Positions 20,474-34,545 of a stretch of 64,000 nucleotides of DNA are shown here, piece after piece. Under the pieces are notes generated by a model, which worked only from the letters and a program-made list of their open reading frames with translations, searched no databases and was not told the origin of the DNA. How positions within the stretch are numbered: position 1 is the stretch's first letter; every line of letters begins with the position of its first letter. The stretch is taken from assembly GCF_023101765.2 (NCBI RefSeq), contig NC_064216.1:6352501-6416500 (forward strand), written 5' to 3'. Source of the stretch: Spodoptera frugiperda (Eukaryota > Arthropoda > Insecta > Lepidoptera > Noctuidae). The translations under genes were made by a program, and so were the position numbers.

Positions 20474-22408
20474 ATTTACTCTGAACTTACTAAGTTTCCA
20501 GTAGATTCGCTCGTGCCTATATCCGACAAGGCATTTAAGCAAAATTTCTACTCACGTATTTTATCTATGTATAGCATGTAAACAACGAAGACAGACAAAC
20601 GAACACGTCTTTATCTCTATATTAGATAGTATAAATGTTACTTAAGACAAGAACAACATAACTTGGTAGGGAAATTAAAGTCTATGTAAATTCAAGTCAA
20701 CGAGGCGCGATAAGATAAAAGGCGATAGAACCTATGTGAAAAAGGAATTATGACTCTATTGCAAATACTTAAGATGTATTTTCTTTTGTACTGTAAGTAT
20801 AGTTTATGTATTCTTTTAAAAAATCTTTAAATTTCCTTTACATTTTATAATAAAAGCTTTTCTTTTTACTTGATTGCTCTGAAAATTGTACGCTTCGTTT
20901 ATTCTGTTCAAACTTTTAACTATCTATACAATACAATATATATCTACGTAACAATATACATAAATATTATATTACACAACAACGAGAGTGTTTGCAATAT
21001 CGTTTACAAGCCTACGTACCACATTTTCGCTCCAAAATTCTGTTTATAGTGCCAAAACTACACCGTCCGCTTCGGTTATTAGGCTTCCAATAGTAGTTTA
21101 CTTATAATAGCCAATCGAAACTACACTGTCTCTCCAAAGGGGACAGACCCTAATCGTTTGAAGCCCGCAAAGCTATCAGAGAATCTGCTATCCCTACACT
21201 ATTTACTAACCTATTTCCCAAGACCTCTTAAGAGCTCGCCGTACCAACAGCAAACAAAAGTATTTTTTTAAAGATCGTTTCCATTGCAATTTAAAAGAAA
21301 CGTTGAAAGCAACGACGTTGAAGAAATAGCGCAATAGACTGCAAAAGTTGCACTGGACGAGTGGACGTACAGAAATGCAGTGAAAAGTTTTTGAATAAAA
21401 CACCGGCGGCGAGGTTTTTGCGCGAGTAAATAACTCGAAGCAGAAAATGTACTCGTGACTTTCACCTCTCGGTCGCAGGTAACGAATGCGGATTTCCAAT
21501 TTACTTTTTCACTCAGAAAAAACGAAAACGGAAAATGATCCGAGGCAGATGTTCAATTTATTGTAAAATTGCAACAGGAATATTGTGACGGAATTTCGTC
21601 TGCCATTGCCAAATGTGGTTGGAAATGTAAAATGATCGTGATTATACTAATACGAGGCACGCATTGTGTTAATGACGCAATTTAAGCGTGAAGCTTTGCC
21701 GAAGCGTAAACCGCGCTTGTGCGTGTTCCACCTACTGTAAAATTTTAAACAATACATATTACGCACACAGAGCTAGATTGTGTATAGTTACTATGTGTCT
21801 AGTATGTACATACATCACGACAATAACGCCGAGAGTCTAGGATACTCATAATGTAGGTTATGCCTACAAACACAGGTCTTTGATGAAACATAGAAAAACA
21901 AGCACACACTTAATCGAACCTTTTCATCTTTAATAACATAATATTCTTTGGCAAAAGATAGGTTTTGGGCAAAAGCATATTACTTAAGTAGGTACATTAT
22001 AGGTGAACTAAAAGATATTTGAAAACATCGAAAAAAGTCGACAATTTCTTGGTAATTGTTTGCAAGAAACAAGAAAAGTTTCTTTTCAATAAAAATCATA
22101 TTAAAATCGAGTTAAAGTGCCATAATAGGAAGAACATCTTGTCTTTTATGTACCGACCGTCGTAATTATATTTCCCTTTCCGTCCATAAAACAGCATTTG
22201 ATCAGTGAAAGGAGCAAGAGAGCGTCAAATTCTTAGGAAGGCGCCTAACGTGGTTGTTTGTAGGGCTAATGTGTAGCTAATAAAAGGGAAAGCTTTTAAC
22301 GTGAAAAGGATGTCTATATGAAGAAAAACACTATTTTCTGGTGGACATATAAGTGGTTAAGATAACATTCGAGTTATTTATGGATATGTGCCCCATAGTA
22401 GCGTAGTA
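20474..22408. other. No recognised feature
   Basis: Non-coding. Overlapping minus-strand frames at 21206-21499 and 21268-21465 lack recognisable domains. The region around 21330-21480 is slightly more GC-rich, without splice-bounded coding sequence I could support. Confidence 0.4.
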
Positions 22409-22591
22409 TCACTACATAGTATAAAACAAAGTCGCTTTCTCTGTCCCTTTGTATGCTTAAATCTTTAAAACCACGCAACGGATTTTGATGCGGTTTTTTT
22501 TAATAGATAAAGTGATTCAAGAGGAAGGTTTATATTGTGTACTTATAATATATCACCATTGCTCCCATGCGAAGCTGGGGCGGGTCGCTAG
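22409..22591 (+). mobile_element. Non-autonomous Helitron, family A (copy 2)
   Basis: Starts TCACTACATAGTATAAAACA, contains AAAACCACGCAACGGATTTT, and ends GAAGCTGGGGCGGGTCGCTAG followed by T. This is the most complete copy of the family here. Confidence 0.8.
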
Positions 22592-25248
22592 TTAATAATA
22601 TAACAGAGGAAAATTTGGTGTATTTACTATAGTAATAATTCTTTCATGTAATAATTTTCGAGAAAATTGACGTTATTGTTACATGTTTTGGCTATTTTCG
22701 GGCATATTTCAAGTAGATTGTTATTCTATAAATATATCATTAACGTTGTGTTACAAGCAATCACGAAAGTAAAATTTTAATGTATCAGAATCACAGTTGA
22801 AGCAGATCGTTTATCAACGAAAATGATTTCGCAATTTGAAATGAGAAATTGGCGAATTTGCGGAAAATGAAGAGTGGGATAAAAATAGAAACCGCCAAGT
22901 TTCCGCTGTAGATTAATTTCGCTGGAAAATTAAAAGCTTTGCAATTTTGAAATAAATGCACGTACAATCGTACATACATAGTTGCGTCCAGATTTAATGG
23001 ACTGTGGAAATACTATTAAGAACGTTGAAACTTTTATCAAGCTCCCATAAGATACATTTACGTACATTTTTAGCAAACTTACCCCTCGGGCGGCTAAAAG
23101 GTAATACGAGAGAAAAATATACTTACCAGGGAAAATGTTGCTGTATTTTACGATATATTTCGTTCGGTTCCCAAACTTCATTACGACTTCGGAACTATAA
23201 GCTAACGATCTCCATCGTACGGGTATCGAAATGAAATATAACTTTGAGGAGCTTTTCATTTCCGCACTCTTTATAAAACTCGGAACTTCGATGTGTACTC
23301 ATACTCAAATCAATTTGAGAAAAGTACTCAAAACAAAGTACACAAAAGAAGTATGAAAACGCTTGTTGTTTGGAAAGTTGGCGAACTGTTATTACGTTGT
23401 TATGCTAATTGGTAATTTTGTGATTGTGCAAAAAGCGTGGATAACCGTGTTCCAGCCCGGTAATAGTCATCTCCATCCCACAAAGGTAGTTTTTGTCGTC
23501 GCAGCTTTGTGTAGCCAAGCAAAAACCATCAGCGCTTTATTGGAGAAGTACTCTTTGGAGCGTCAGACGGCCCCTAATGAGGATATCGCGACCGACAGAC
23601 CGAAAGAAGTGCTTATGCCGCCATTTTCACCCGTGAGAATCCTCTGGAGAACAAATGAACAAAGAGGAAAAAACAGAGTGACGGAATATTGAAATAATGA
23701 TGGGGTTAATTCACTTATTTTCGCAAACAAAAGCTATTCAACCGCCGTCTTTTGGGGGTTGGATAACGTAGAGGTTTTGCGAGTTTTGAAAAGACATTTA
23801 TGGAATGGAAAGGTGTTTGTTTACTACATAATATTCTACAGATGTTCATGATATACTTTTTTTTATAAAGCTTTTATATTACATTTTAGGCAGCCCTAGC
23901 AATGTTTAATCGTGTCCTTTGAAAGCGAGGTTTCACGCAACGAAAAATAATAATAACAGTAGTAAAATTTTCTAAGAAATTCTTAGAGATCTTTTAAAAT
24001 AAATATTATTTCCAAAGTTGGGTTTGGTGAGGATTTAACCAAAAACTTTTCCGCAATTCAAATCGAATAAAAAAATTGTATTCTTAAAAAGAAAACTTTT
24101 GGTTAAACAATGAAGTTCTTTATATTTAAATTGCTAGGCCAGGGTCAGGGTACAAATCAATGTGCCACGGGCCCGCTGCTAATAATTTATACTATTTTTA
24201 GTCTCTCAAACCGATCGACCCGCCGCCGGTGAATAAAAGATGAACTTGCAAATGTGGAAGACTACAGCCACAGTACCAATCTTCCTACGGCTCATAGAGA
24301 TGTTGGAAAACAATAAAACTGGTACCTATGTTGAAAAATTACATGATTATTGTTATACAATTTCGAACAGAAAGCAACTAATATTAGCTAAGGGATATTA
24401 GATGTCCTAGGGATTTGCTGTAACTCACACTGAGGGCTCCGGGACTGGTCAAATGTCCAGTTAGAGGACCCGGTTTTTTTCAGTTATCACTAGGGTGATT
24501 CCAGTAAGGTCATTCCTTAGTCTAATAAGATAAACGTGGAAATAATCCCAAAAGGCACCATGAAGGTCATGTCAAAATGAGGTTTTTGAATTGTAACTTT
24601 TCGTAAGGTCGCCTAGTCGCATGTAATGAGTTATAATTGATTTGCAAATCTAAATAAGTTGTTTTATATTGCATTCACGTGAAACATTTCTTACCCATCA
24701 TTTATCTATTTGTGGTCGATAATCTGTCGAAGCGGTTGTGGTAAACCATATTGCGGTTGCTCACTAATAAATTGAAATGGATCGCGTAGCACGCTACAAT
24801 GGGCGATTAGAGGGAGGATAGAATCGACCCCCTAGGAGGGGGTTTCGGTAATCAGAGTATCTATGTAGTGACGTATTGGTACATCACTAATGATGTGTAT
24901 CACTCACGTACGACATGTAACGTGATACATGTATATTACATTGTGTTGTGTTTGTGTAACGTTCCGCGTGTTTTCTCTGTTAGCGAGACATTCTGTAAAT
25001 ACGCAGTAACATTACGAGTACATCCATTACTATGTTTCATCTTTACGTAGAGATAAGAGGTTTACGAATGGAGCTTATGAGGTTTTCCGCGACATTTATT
25101 CTGAATAGGTCTTGTGTAAATTCAAGTATTCAAACAATAAGCTAAATGTCTTACCTAAGTCAAATTTTAGTGACTTGTCGACAATAGAATTAGATTTTGC
25201 GTTTTAAAAAAAGACAAAGGGGAAAGAGGGCATAACATTTCAACTCAT
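22592..25248. other. No recognised feature
   Basis: Non-coding. A 109-codon plus frame at 23363-23692 and a 109-codon minus frame at 22930-23259 have no domain and no codon pattern I would trust. A small palindrome ACCCCCTAGGAGGGGGT is at about 24829-24845. The stretch 24410-24500 is more GC-rich than average but unassigned. Confidence 0.4.
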
Positions 25249-25300
25249 CTTTTTAACAAAAGTGTGTAGACTAGATACCTCACAATTATTTTAAAAATAC
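25249..25300. repeat. Direct repeat, left copy
   Basis: AAGTGTGTAGACTAGATACC followed by TCACAATTATTTTAAAAATAC, with one internal difference and one indel relative to 25613-25666. Centre spacing is about 365 bp. Confidence 0.8.
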
Positions 25301-25612
25301 AAACAACAGACACAAAGAAATTGACAGACACAAAAAAATATTAATAAAAAATAAGTAGGTACACAATACAATTTACAGTACGGTAGGAGCAACACAAAGG
25401 AATAGGACTATAAAAAATAAAAAAATTAACGGCGCGGTTCAGTAACGCCTCAGTTTATCCGAATGGGAGTCCAGCTCAGCATGTGTCAGGTATGATACCT
25501 CAGCTGGTATTCTGCTGGATCCCTGCGATGACGTACGGACGTCGGCAGACCGAACAGTGAAATTATCTAGGCGTAATTAGTGCTGTGTGTGGTGAAATAA
25601 GGTAGGTGTTAA

Positions 25613-25666
25613 CTTTTTAAACATAAGTGTGTAGACTAGATATCTCACAATTATTTAAAAAAATAC
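25613..25666. repeat. Direct repeat, right copy
   Basis: The second copy of the unit at 25249-25300 (AAGTGTGTAGACTAGATATC). Between the copies is a GC-richer segment at 25430-25560 containing CAGCTCAGCATGTGTCAGG and an imperfect inverted partner GATACCTCAGCTGGTATTC. Confidence 0.8.
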
Positions 25667-28600
25667 GCCTAACTTTAGTTCAATAACAGAAAGAAAAGCT
25701 CTAAAATACTAGTACTTTTACTGTAGTAATCATAATAAAAATAATATAAGTTATGAACTATGACTTAAGTAACGCCCAAGTAATATCCATAACGTCCTAT
25801 CTTGAGCTGCGAACTTTTCTTATCTAATTTGACTCGTCAGCTTGACGCCATTTGGCTTCCTTCCCTTGATGAATTTACGAAAGAGGTCAGGTTATATTTT
25901 CATGGACCTCTAGTCGTTACACTTTTTATGTTTAACTAGTTGTCTGTTAGTAGTGACTTCGTCTGTGTTGAATAATGACAGAATTTGGGTTTTTGATTAT
26001 TTAAATAAAAGTAGCGTAACTTACTCCTTAGTACATCAGCTACCAGCCAATAAAAGTCCCGTCAAAATAAAAGTTCAGCCGTTTAAAAGATTAGCCGGAA
26101 TAAAGAGACAGACAGATTTGGGGTGTCTCGTAGGTACTCCAATTTTATTTATGAATCTACATAGAATAACTGGCTTTACAAGCTATGTTTCATCAGGTCG
26201 GTCGAAGACTTTAAAACATAATTTTTGCCTATACATACTATACAAGTGGCATGACCACTTGGTGTACCTACATGAACAATAATATATTTTTTCTTTTCCT
26301 GCTTTTGATATTTGGTACAAGGAAGTGATCGGCAAACGAAATGTGAAACCTTTGCCGATTAATACACCATTTTGCGACCTTCGGTTTCTAACCACCACAA
26401 ATGTCTAACTTATGGGTAAAAGCGGTCAATGGTTACACATAGAAAACCGACCCTTTTTCCAAATGCTTTTTGATGTTTTTTGGTTCAAAAGCTCATAGGA
26501 TACGTACATTTATGTCTAAAAGATCTCATGATCTTTCAGAAGATTCCAGCAAAAAGCACTTTAGCTGAACACTATAGATAGAGACTACAAAAACTTAGTT
26601 AATTCGCTTTTAGTTCAAAGAAACTGCTACAGACTTGTGGCAAGGGAAACTTGGTAAGAAAATTTAATTGTCTGTAGGTAATTGCAGATACAAGGAGCGA
26701 TATCGGTACAAAATATCGACAAAAGAATCTCTATTGCAGAAAAAGATTTACCGAGCTGTTATATTCGTTCAGCGTTGATTTCTTTGAGTTGTTGTAAATA
26801 TTTCTATTGAGTATGAGGTCGAGGATTCCACAGAGTAATAATAAATATTGGATTAAGAATTGTTTTGTGTTTGGCAATAACTTCGTTTTCCAACAAAAAT
26901 GGCAAAATGTGGAGGCTGAATCAAAGTGTTACCTTTCCCTGTATCTGGAGCACAAAATACGTAAACATTAACATTGATACACTTCCAATTATTTAACACG
27001 AAACTGTATTCAATGCTTTTCAAACCGAATTTCGAACAATGCCAATAATTGAATGAACGTATGTCTACAAAATATAACGTTGATCGCACACTCAGCCACA
27101 TTCGGGCTCGACTGTAGTGAATTCAATGGAACCAGCTCAGAGTTTTCATTTTGTCAACGATTGTACGTAGACTTTTGTTATTTTCTATTGATTCTTTGAG
27201 CCTTCGAATACCTATAAAGCTAGTATCATAGTTACGCAATGTTCTCACAATCCAGTAGAAAAGCTCTTAATTGTATTAGCGAGGACATTCTTGTTTTATG
27301 TCGGTAATTGATAGCTTGGGAATAAACAAAGAAAGAAGTTATAAGTACCGTTTAAATGACATTAGAGAGTATAATCAGCTGTTGTTTATGGAGGATAAAG
27401 AAATAGAGGATTGTTGTTGAATGAATAAGGAAATGAGTGAAGTACATTTCTCTAATTTGTTATATTAGCCGCGTGAGTAAGATTACTTACTTAAGACCAA
27501 ATGTACAACCCATATAGGTATGCAAAGTAAATAGGTATCTATGATAATTAATACCCAGTATGAAAAACATCTCGTTTCAAACGATAAAGAGCATTTTGAG
27601 CGATTTTCCTTCACCTTTGTTAAATAACCACATGAGTATCTACACACCTGGAATCAAACAGTACGAACTGAAAAGATTTTTCTTATTACCACTCATCTTC
27701 AGAATATCACGAGTAATAAGTATCACACTGCTCGGAGCGCCCAAATAAACGACGACGGTCGGTCGGCGCGAAAATATTATTTTCTTTTTTTCCCCGAAGA
27801 CAGAGTCACCTCACAGCATTTGATGTTTCATCCCAAAATAACAACTTTTTTCTTTTTAATATTCAACCTTCATTATAAACGTTGTTATAATGGGACATTA
27901 TGAATTTCAGAAGCAGGTAACTGATTATACATTAACATAAGTTTGCGACAGGAGATGAAGTACTTTGTTTGTTCCGTCGATGAATATACACACAATGTAA
28001 TACCTTGTACTTCGCTACTTTGAGTCTTATCGTCTCCCAAATCAATATAAAGTTTAGAAGTCGGGATATTTATGGAAATGTTTCTGTAAGACCCTAAAAA
28101 TAACTTTTGTAATAAGCAGTTGTACGACTTTATCAACGTTCTTTTTACTTAATCAATTCTCTGAAGGTGTAGGTACTAGGTACACCTGACATTTTCGACG
28201 ATCTCTGATGGGATAAAAGGTATTTGACTTACAGGAGTTCAAACTAAAAATAAACCTTTTAACTTCGAACCCTTTTTCGGCTAAGAGCGTTAGGGTCATT
28301 TTGTAGAAAGAAGAAAAAAAAAACATAAGTGGCTTATCTATATCTCGTCCACAGAAAAAAAAGGTTTTTAGAAAGACGTACTTGTTGCTTATCTCCGACT
28401 TTACGGAATATCGGACTCCTGAGACATAGTTGTAAATCTTATTTGGATTGGATCCAAATCCGCTTCACTTCTATTCTCTGTAAGTACAATTTGGCTTACG
28501 AAAAAACTGTGAATCGACTCTTCAAGGACATGACAACAATGTTATATAACAATTTTCTTTCTATATAAAATTACTTTTACAAGTTCACGAAACATGTCTA

Positions 28601-31326
28601 AGCACATTTATTACGATCCATACTGTTTATGTTTTATATAAACAAAATTATCTACGGAAAAGAACTTTTCACGAACCGAAGGGTCCTGACGGAACGCAAT
28701 TTTCTTTCACTTTATTCCCCCGTAGACATGGTGAGAAGTTACCGTGTGTCTTTGGGGACTACGTTTTATTTCTAAGGCCTTTTAACATAAATATAATTTT
28801 CCCATCTTGCTACCGACCCTAGAGTATTACCTTGCTATGCCTGCGCTATGGCAATATCTTTATGATATTATATTGATAAAATAGTAGTTTATTTATTATA
28901 AAGGCTTTTTGAATTGTTAATTAACATGTATGGGAATGGAAATCAATCGTGGAAAGCTTAGCCGTAAAGGCGTAAATGTCCATAGCAACGCCTGGCCGCA
29001 CAGACGTTTTCGGTGGCGGTTGACCGTCTATCTCCGAAATTGAACAGCTCCAATCTCCCTATTAAATTAGGAATAGGATACTGGCCACTTCACGGTTAAC
29101 GGGAACAATGCAATTAAGATAAAGCGGATTAAGATTATGAGAGTTCGGGGAAGTGAATTAACAATTTAAATTGAGCATCCGTTGTATAATGAACTTCAAA
29201 TCCTTTTGAACAAGTCTCTATTTCGAATGAAGATGTTTTCAATCAGGTTTAATGTTTTAGCTGACAAATTGTACTTAGCGCAGTACGATTCAATAGAAGT
29301 AACTTGAATGCAAGTAAAGACTTGGCATTGTACAAAAGGTATTTGTCTAAAGATTTTATTGGAACACTTTGAGACCGGCGTAGGGGAAACGTGCAGAGCA
29401 CTTCATATATGTAGTTCAAGTTACTCCTTTGTACCTTGGAGTTAGTAAGAGCTGACTTTAATAGCTGTATAAAATATGTTCGTATTTAACTCAGAACTTA
29501 ATAGAAGTTTATAGTCACTACGAATGTGGAAACTGTAATGTACGTGAAAGCGATATGAACTATAAGTTTCCTGTTTTAAAAATACATTCACTAAGCATAT
29601 TGTTACTTGTTGTTTACTTAATGCAGACAGATAAATTGCAATTTTACTTTAAGTAACTATAATGAATTTCAAAATTACCATAAGATTAAACAGTAGGTAA
29701 TAATTACACCTCAAATTCACAAACGAATCCAATTTCATCAGCACACTCAGTGGCCACGTAAAGCGGAGAGAGATTACCAAGTGTCAGTTACTTTTTGTAC
29801 GTCTATTGTTCTGTATCTGTCTTGAAGACGAAGTAATTCACCTCCACCTTCCTTCCTCAGCTCTTCAGTCGAATTTTCGGTTCACCGAAGCGTACTCCTT
29901 TTCATAGCTACATTCCTTAGAATGCTCCAGAGCCCGTACATTATCTCATGCGAAGAGCTTATATGAGAATGGTTCCACATTTCGCAGTTGAATATTTGAA
30001 CCATGCAAATGTGTTTGTTGTGTATTTGTGTCCAAATTATAATAGGTTGGATTATTTTGTGCAATTTTGATCAGATAAATTCAAATCTGGGTCAAACACA
30101 CGTACAATACAGGATAAATGTCCTGTTGATACGTTTTAAATTTTTAACCATAATATTCTGTTTTCTATGACGTGGTGGCTTTTCGAAAATTGTTCATTCA
30201 TTTAATGAAAACCTAAACCACTTCAAGGAAAACAGACGTGAAATTATAAGTACGTTATATTTAAACATCATATAAATTCACATCCACTCTATAATTAATT
30301 TAATTCATATAGAGAAAATAGAAAAGCGCGCTGAATGTTACAGAATTATACAGTATACGCCACATCGCTGCTGAATAAATTAGTTGCTCATACAACTCGG
30401 TTCAACGTTGGATATTATTATTTTATTAGCAAGTTATTTATTATTCAACGGTAAGGTAACCAGTGTTCACTAAATAAATCAGCTGTAGCTAATTTTATTT
30501 AGATCCACACCAGCTAACCGAATCTCTTGAGTTTTCCGAACAATTTCGAGTATACTTAGGTCCGTCACTAATTGTCAGTATTAAATATTAAATACCTAGT
30601 TCTATTTTCGTCGCCGAACGAAAGTAAATTGGCGCTAGAACGGTCGCCTACGCAGTTTCAATAAAATAAACGAAAACCAATTTTGGTCCGCTATTACTCG
30701 TAAAACAATCAACCAATCAAAAATCCAATTCGGAACGTTTGTCAAACACTGTGAATCTTTTTTAAAACACAACCGGGATTATGTATAGACGTGAAATTAT
30801 TTCTTTTTTATGAAAGGGACTAAGCTTGTACCGTAATTAAATACGGGGATCGTCACGTGTTTCAAAAAGAACGATTGATGTTACAAATTGCTTCCATTGT
30901 CAGGAGTGAAAAAAAAGTGGATTGACGATATCCAATTTATCAGAAAAAAGAGAAAAATTTAACACCAAAAAAGGTGTAGAGATTGAAAGCAAAAACGGTT
31001 TTAGTGGTACATGGAATATTTGTATTAGGACTAGACCTTATTTACCGAGTAAATTAAACATTAACAAGATGGAAAGCCCTCATCTCTATGTAGATTGTGG
31101 GTCCGGCCATTTAAGGCTGACTGCGCAACACTGACAAATCACAAATTGGGCAATCTACAGTAGTTATAGAGAATCGAATATCAAACCTTAATGTAATGTT
31201 GTTGGAATTGCGGGAGGAGTTATTAGAAAAGTTTTGGGTATCACTGACACGAGCGAGATTTATTGAGATTATATCTCCGAACTAATACATTATCTGCACC
31301 GATGACGATTTTGATTACTACACAGT
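25667..31326. other. Long stretch with no recognised feature
   Basis: About 5.7 kb of AT-rich DNA with scattered short frames (25953-26282, 26853-27101, 27885-28136, 28329-28568, 30922-31134), none with a recognisable domain or plausible exon boundaries. I found no repeat family shared with the rest of the window. If the long-intron hypothesis is right, this is intron body. Confidence 0.45.
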
Positions 31327-31440
31327 TGACTCGGGTGCGATTCCCGTACGGAACTCTTTGTGTGATTCACTAAATTGTTGTTTCGGGCCTGGGCGTCATG
31401 CACCCACGATTCAGGTGAAAATCATAAGGAGGGATAAAAA
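31327..31440 (+). mobile_element. tRNA-derived SINE, 5'-truncated (copy 2)
   Basis: GACTCGGGTGCGATTCCCG at the left is a box B-like remnant. CTAAATTGTTGTTTCGGGCC and CACCCACGATTCAGGTGAAA match the copy at 19815-19985. Confidence 0.6.
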
Positions 31441-32181
31441 ATTCTGCTTATGTATTTCGTTAAATGAGTTACTTACGTGTATGACACTATGTATTAAGCA
31501 CTATAAGTCGTGTCTTTGTTCAGTAAAGACATCATGCAGGTTATGTTATATTTGAATTTGAGAGTAAAATGTCATAAAAATTCAATTCCATTCAAACACG
31601 GGATTACCGTCACTTTTAGCGTTTGAAAACCCCATCCTGAATATGAAAGAACCAGAGTTTTTATTCAAAATACATATTTTATAGCAAATAGTGCGAAGCT
31701 GAACGGATTAGTTCTGACAGAAGGCCACCAAATAATACCGCTATTCAATGCACCACCCAACAAAGAGCTAGTTTCATAATCGATAGTTATGCATTAATAT
31801 TTTACTCGGGATCTCGTTCACAAAGCTTTGACGATGAACGAACCATAAAAATTTTAAAAATATTCAGGTTTATTATTTAAACGATCAGATTTCGCAATGC
31901 ATACAAGCACTGCAACGTAGCGGCCATTAGCAATAACTGCGGTAATGCTAGAACAAGTTACGTTTTATACCTCGATTCTACGGTTTAATGGAATGTGAAC
32001 CCGAGATTTGCTGAAAGCAAGGCAAGTTATTTTTTATTTGAAAGCTTAGTTTGAGTCACTGCTAGTGGCAGTGACTACAGTTCTAATTTGAATTTGTATA
32101 CTTATAACGACATTATTCCGGATAAATAAGCTAACCGCAAAAGAATTCAACTAAACAGGTTAATTAGGAAAAACTATGAAA
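31441..32181. other. No recognised feature
   Basis: AT-rich non-coding sequence, with nothing identifiable on either strand. Confidence 0.4.
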
Positions 32182-32290
32182 CATCATCATCATCATCATC
32201 ATTATATCAGCCAAAAGACGTCCACTGCTGAACATAGGCCTCCTTCAATGACTTCTAGATAGGCCGGTTGGAAACGACCTGCATCCAGCG
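32182..32290 (-). mobile_element. RTE-clade LINE 3' end with (ATG)n tail
   Basis: Read on the minus strand, the last codons give RWMQVVSNRPI, one stop, then KSLKEAYVQQWTSFG and a stop, followed by a (TGATGA)n-type tail. The ending EAYVQQWTS-x-G is typical of RTE-type LINEs with microsatellite tails in Lepidoptera. It is heavily 5'-truncated. Confidence 0.7.
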
Positions 32291-32991
32291 GCTCTCTGTG
32301 ACCATACTATTTTATCATTATGACCTAATAACCTAATAAAACATTTACCTACTCTAAATTGTAACTTACAACCAACAAAACAGAATAACATATCACATAT
32401 TAAAAGGAGATACATTTCAACAAACACGGTAATCCAATCAGTACATCAAATTAGGAACAGAGAAGCTAATACGAGTAAAGAAGACGTATGAAGATTGAAT
32501 ACCGCAGTACATTAGCCGTGTTCTATAGACTTTGTGAAACTTTCCTTTAACGGCGAAATATCAACAAAACTGGGAACTCCCGACAACTAGGTGCTTGAAG
32601 CTTGTGGACTAACTGTAAGCCGGATTGAGAACCACGACGAATCTCGGAAACACTTTAGCTGCATAATATAGAAGACAGACTGTAAGCTAGAACTTAGTAT
32701 CCCCTGTAGAATATACAGCATGCTCAAACTTTGAAGCACTAGTTCCTCGCTTCATAATAGTCAAGGAATTATTACTTGGCTTTCACTATAGTGCTACATA
32801 AGTAATGATGTTGGTTGCTTCATACATGTTTGGGTAATGTAATTGAATCACGAATTGTTCAAGGATTATCCTGAAACAGTAACTAATCCTATAAGTACTA
32901 CACTAGATCGATTGCGACTAATCTCCTAATGACTTGGAACAATTGTTTTCTAATTACAGTAATTGTATTGGTGTACTTATATTGTTTTTTT

Positions 32992-33115
32992 ATGGAATAG
33001 TACATGAGCAGATGAGTCACCTGATGGTAAGCGGTCAGCGCCGCCCATGGACACCCGCAACACCAGCGGAGTCACAGGTTTACGCTTTTTTCTTGAAGGT
33101 TTGAAGGTCGTATCG
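32992..33115 (+). repeat. Lepidopteran CCCATGGACAC repeat, truncated copy 2
   Basis: GAGTCACCTGATGGTAAGCG and CGCCGCCCATGGACACCCGC, then CAACACCAGCGGAGTCACAG. It shares the core of 1570-1878. Confidence 0.65.
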
Positions 33116-33604
33116 GTTCGGAAATACCGCCGACAATTACATAATTTTATAATTATAAATGTATTAAAAATTGTAAAGTTTACGAGTATATTCAGATGAA
33201 TGTTTATTACTCTTTTACGCCACAATTCTGTGGAAATATATAGAAGGAAGGCGCTTGTTACGTTTATTTCAATTCAAAATTTTACTAGACAAAGTTTTTA
33301 CGATTTCCATTTAGGAAACGTCTACAGTACTCGTCTGTCGCTTTATACTTTATAGTGTCGTAATTGTAACTATAAATCCATCTTAAACAGAAACTCGAGT
33401 AACAATGTCGGTAAAGTTTAAACTATAAAGCACAATCCAATTAATAGTTGTGCAGTTAGTATCGTCACCATCCATAACTGTCGTTCTGTGTCGCTGTACG
33501 TTTATCGGGTGCAGACTTCCAAGGACTTAAATTAAAGATAGTGTTGAATAAATTGTTTGGTGTTGCGTAACTTCTATCGTTATTCGTACCTTAACCTTGC
33601 AAGC
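33116..33604. other. No recognised feature
   Basis: AT-rich non-coding sequence between two repeats. Confidence 0.4.
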
Positions 33605-33795
33605 ATTTTTTTTTTTGAGAGGGGAAAATCAAATAATGGTGTCCTCTCCCGCCTTGGGTGAGGCGAGAGGGAGTGTCGGACTCTTACTGACTAAAAACCA
33701 CCCCGTTCCTTCTCTTGCTTTGAGCCGGAGCCCCGGTAACTTGATAAATTGTCCGAAGCTGCATGCGAATCGGGCATCAGCCCTACTGAGCTCCT
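33605..33795 (-). mobile_element. R1-LINE 3'-tail copy, longer form
   Basis: The poly-T at the left is the reversed poly-A, followed by CTTGGGTGAGGCGAGAGGGA, CTCTTACTGACTAAAAACCA and GAGCCGGAGCCCCGGTAAC. It extends past the usual CCGGAG start into GGGCATCAGCCCTACTGAGC, so it is a 5'-truncated LINE end rather than the short form. The plus-strand frame across it is not a gene. Confidence 0.75.
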
Positions 33796-34397
33796 TTTCT
33801 TTTTCTTACTGTTTTCTCGCGAGCCTAGTACCTACTTCTTTTGAGAATAACACACACATCTTATTCCTAGACAAGCAAATTTAAACAAATATTTCCTCAC
33901 CAAACTCCCTGCGACACTACAAAGCGTTTAATCGAGAGCAAAAGCTAATAAGATATATTTACACAGCACACGTGTGTACGGAGATAATCTTCGAAAGAGA
34001 ATCTACTATAGTATGAGTGTTCTCAGAACGTTCGACTGCGTTCCCATAAATCTGTAGACACGTTGAGTCGATTTGGTGTGAATATAGCCGGAATAATCTA
34101 CGGGAGCAGCTAAAACAAACGGCTTACTGCTTTATTCACTTGTATGTGAGTAATACGTGTAAATATTTATTTCGAAACAGTGATTGATTTAAAAGGGTTT
34201 TGGTAATCTGATTTAATATATGGCTTTAAAGTTTTTTTCAAGGCTTCAGTTTTGTCAGAGCGCTAATGAATCTCTCAGTTGGTTTTTGATACCCACGAGA
34301 ATAATAGGGGTGGTAAAAATATATTCTACTTCACATCATCCTATGGCATTAGTTTCATACAGTTTTAACTTGATTAAGTATTATTTTTTGTGTGATT
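33796..34397. other. No recognised feature
   Basis: Non-coding. The frame at 34220-34432 runs into a MITE copy and is not supported. Confidence 0.4.
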
Positions 34398-34545
34398 ATT
34401 TTACGAGGAACTCGACTAGTTTCAAGCCATAGAGGTTCATATTCATGAGCAGCATTCAGCGACACGACGCAACGCGGCGAATATCGCGCTAGTTACATAA
34501 ATCGCAAAAATACTAATTAACTTAGTATGCACCTCACGAAAGTTA
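34398..34545. mobile_element. MITE, CGTGATTTTTAGTT family (copy 5, diverged)
   Basis: AACTCGACTAGTTTCAAGCC, ATTCATGAGCAGCATTCAGC, GCAACGCGGCGAATATCGC and a decayed right end ATCGCAAAAATACTAATTAA. Confidence 0.6.

Noticed and set aside
23363..23692. Plus-strand frame of 109 codons in an otherwise empty region
   Set aside because: No recognisable domain, no splice-bounded limits and an overlapping minus-strand frame of similar size next to it; consistent with chance.
24829..24845. Palindrome ACCCCCTAGGAGGGGGT
   Set aside because: Too short and isolated to support a feature.
33597..33884. Plus-strand frame of 95 codons
   Set aside because: Most of it reads through a reversed R1-LINE tail starting with poly-T.
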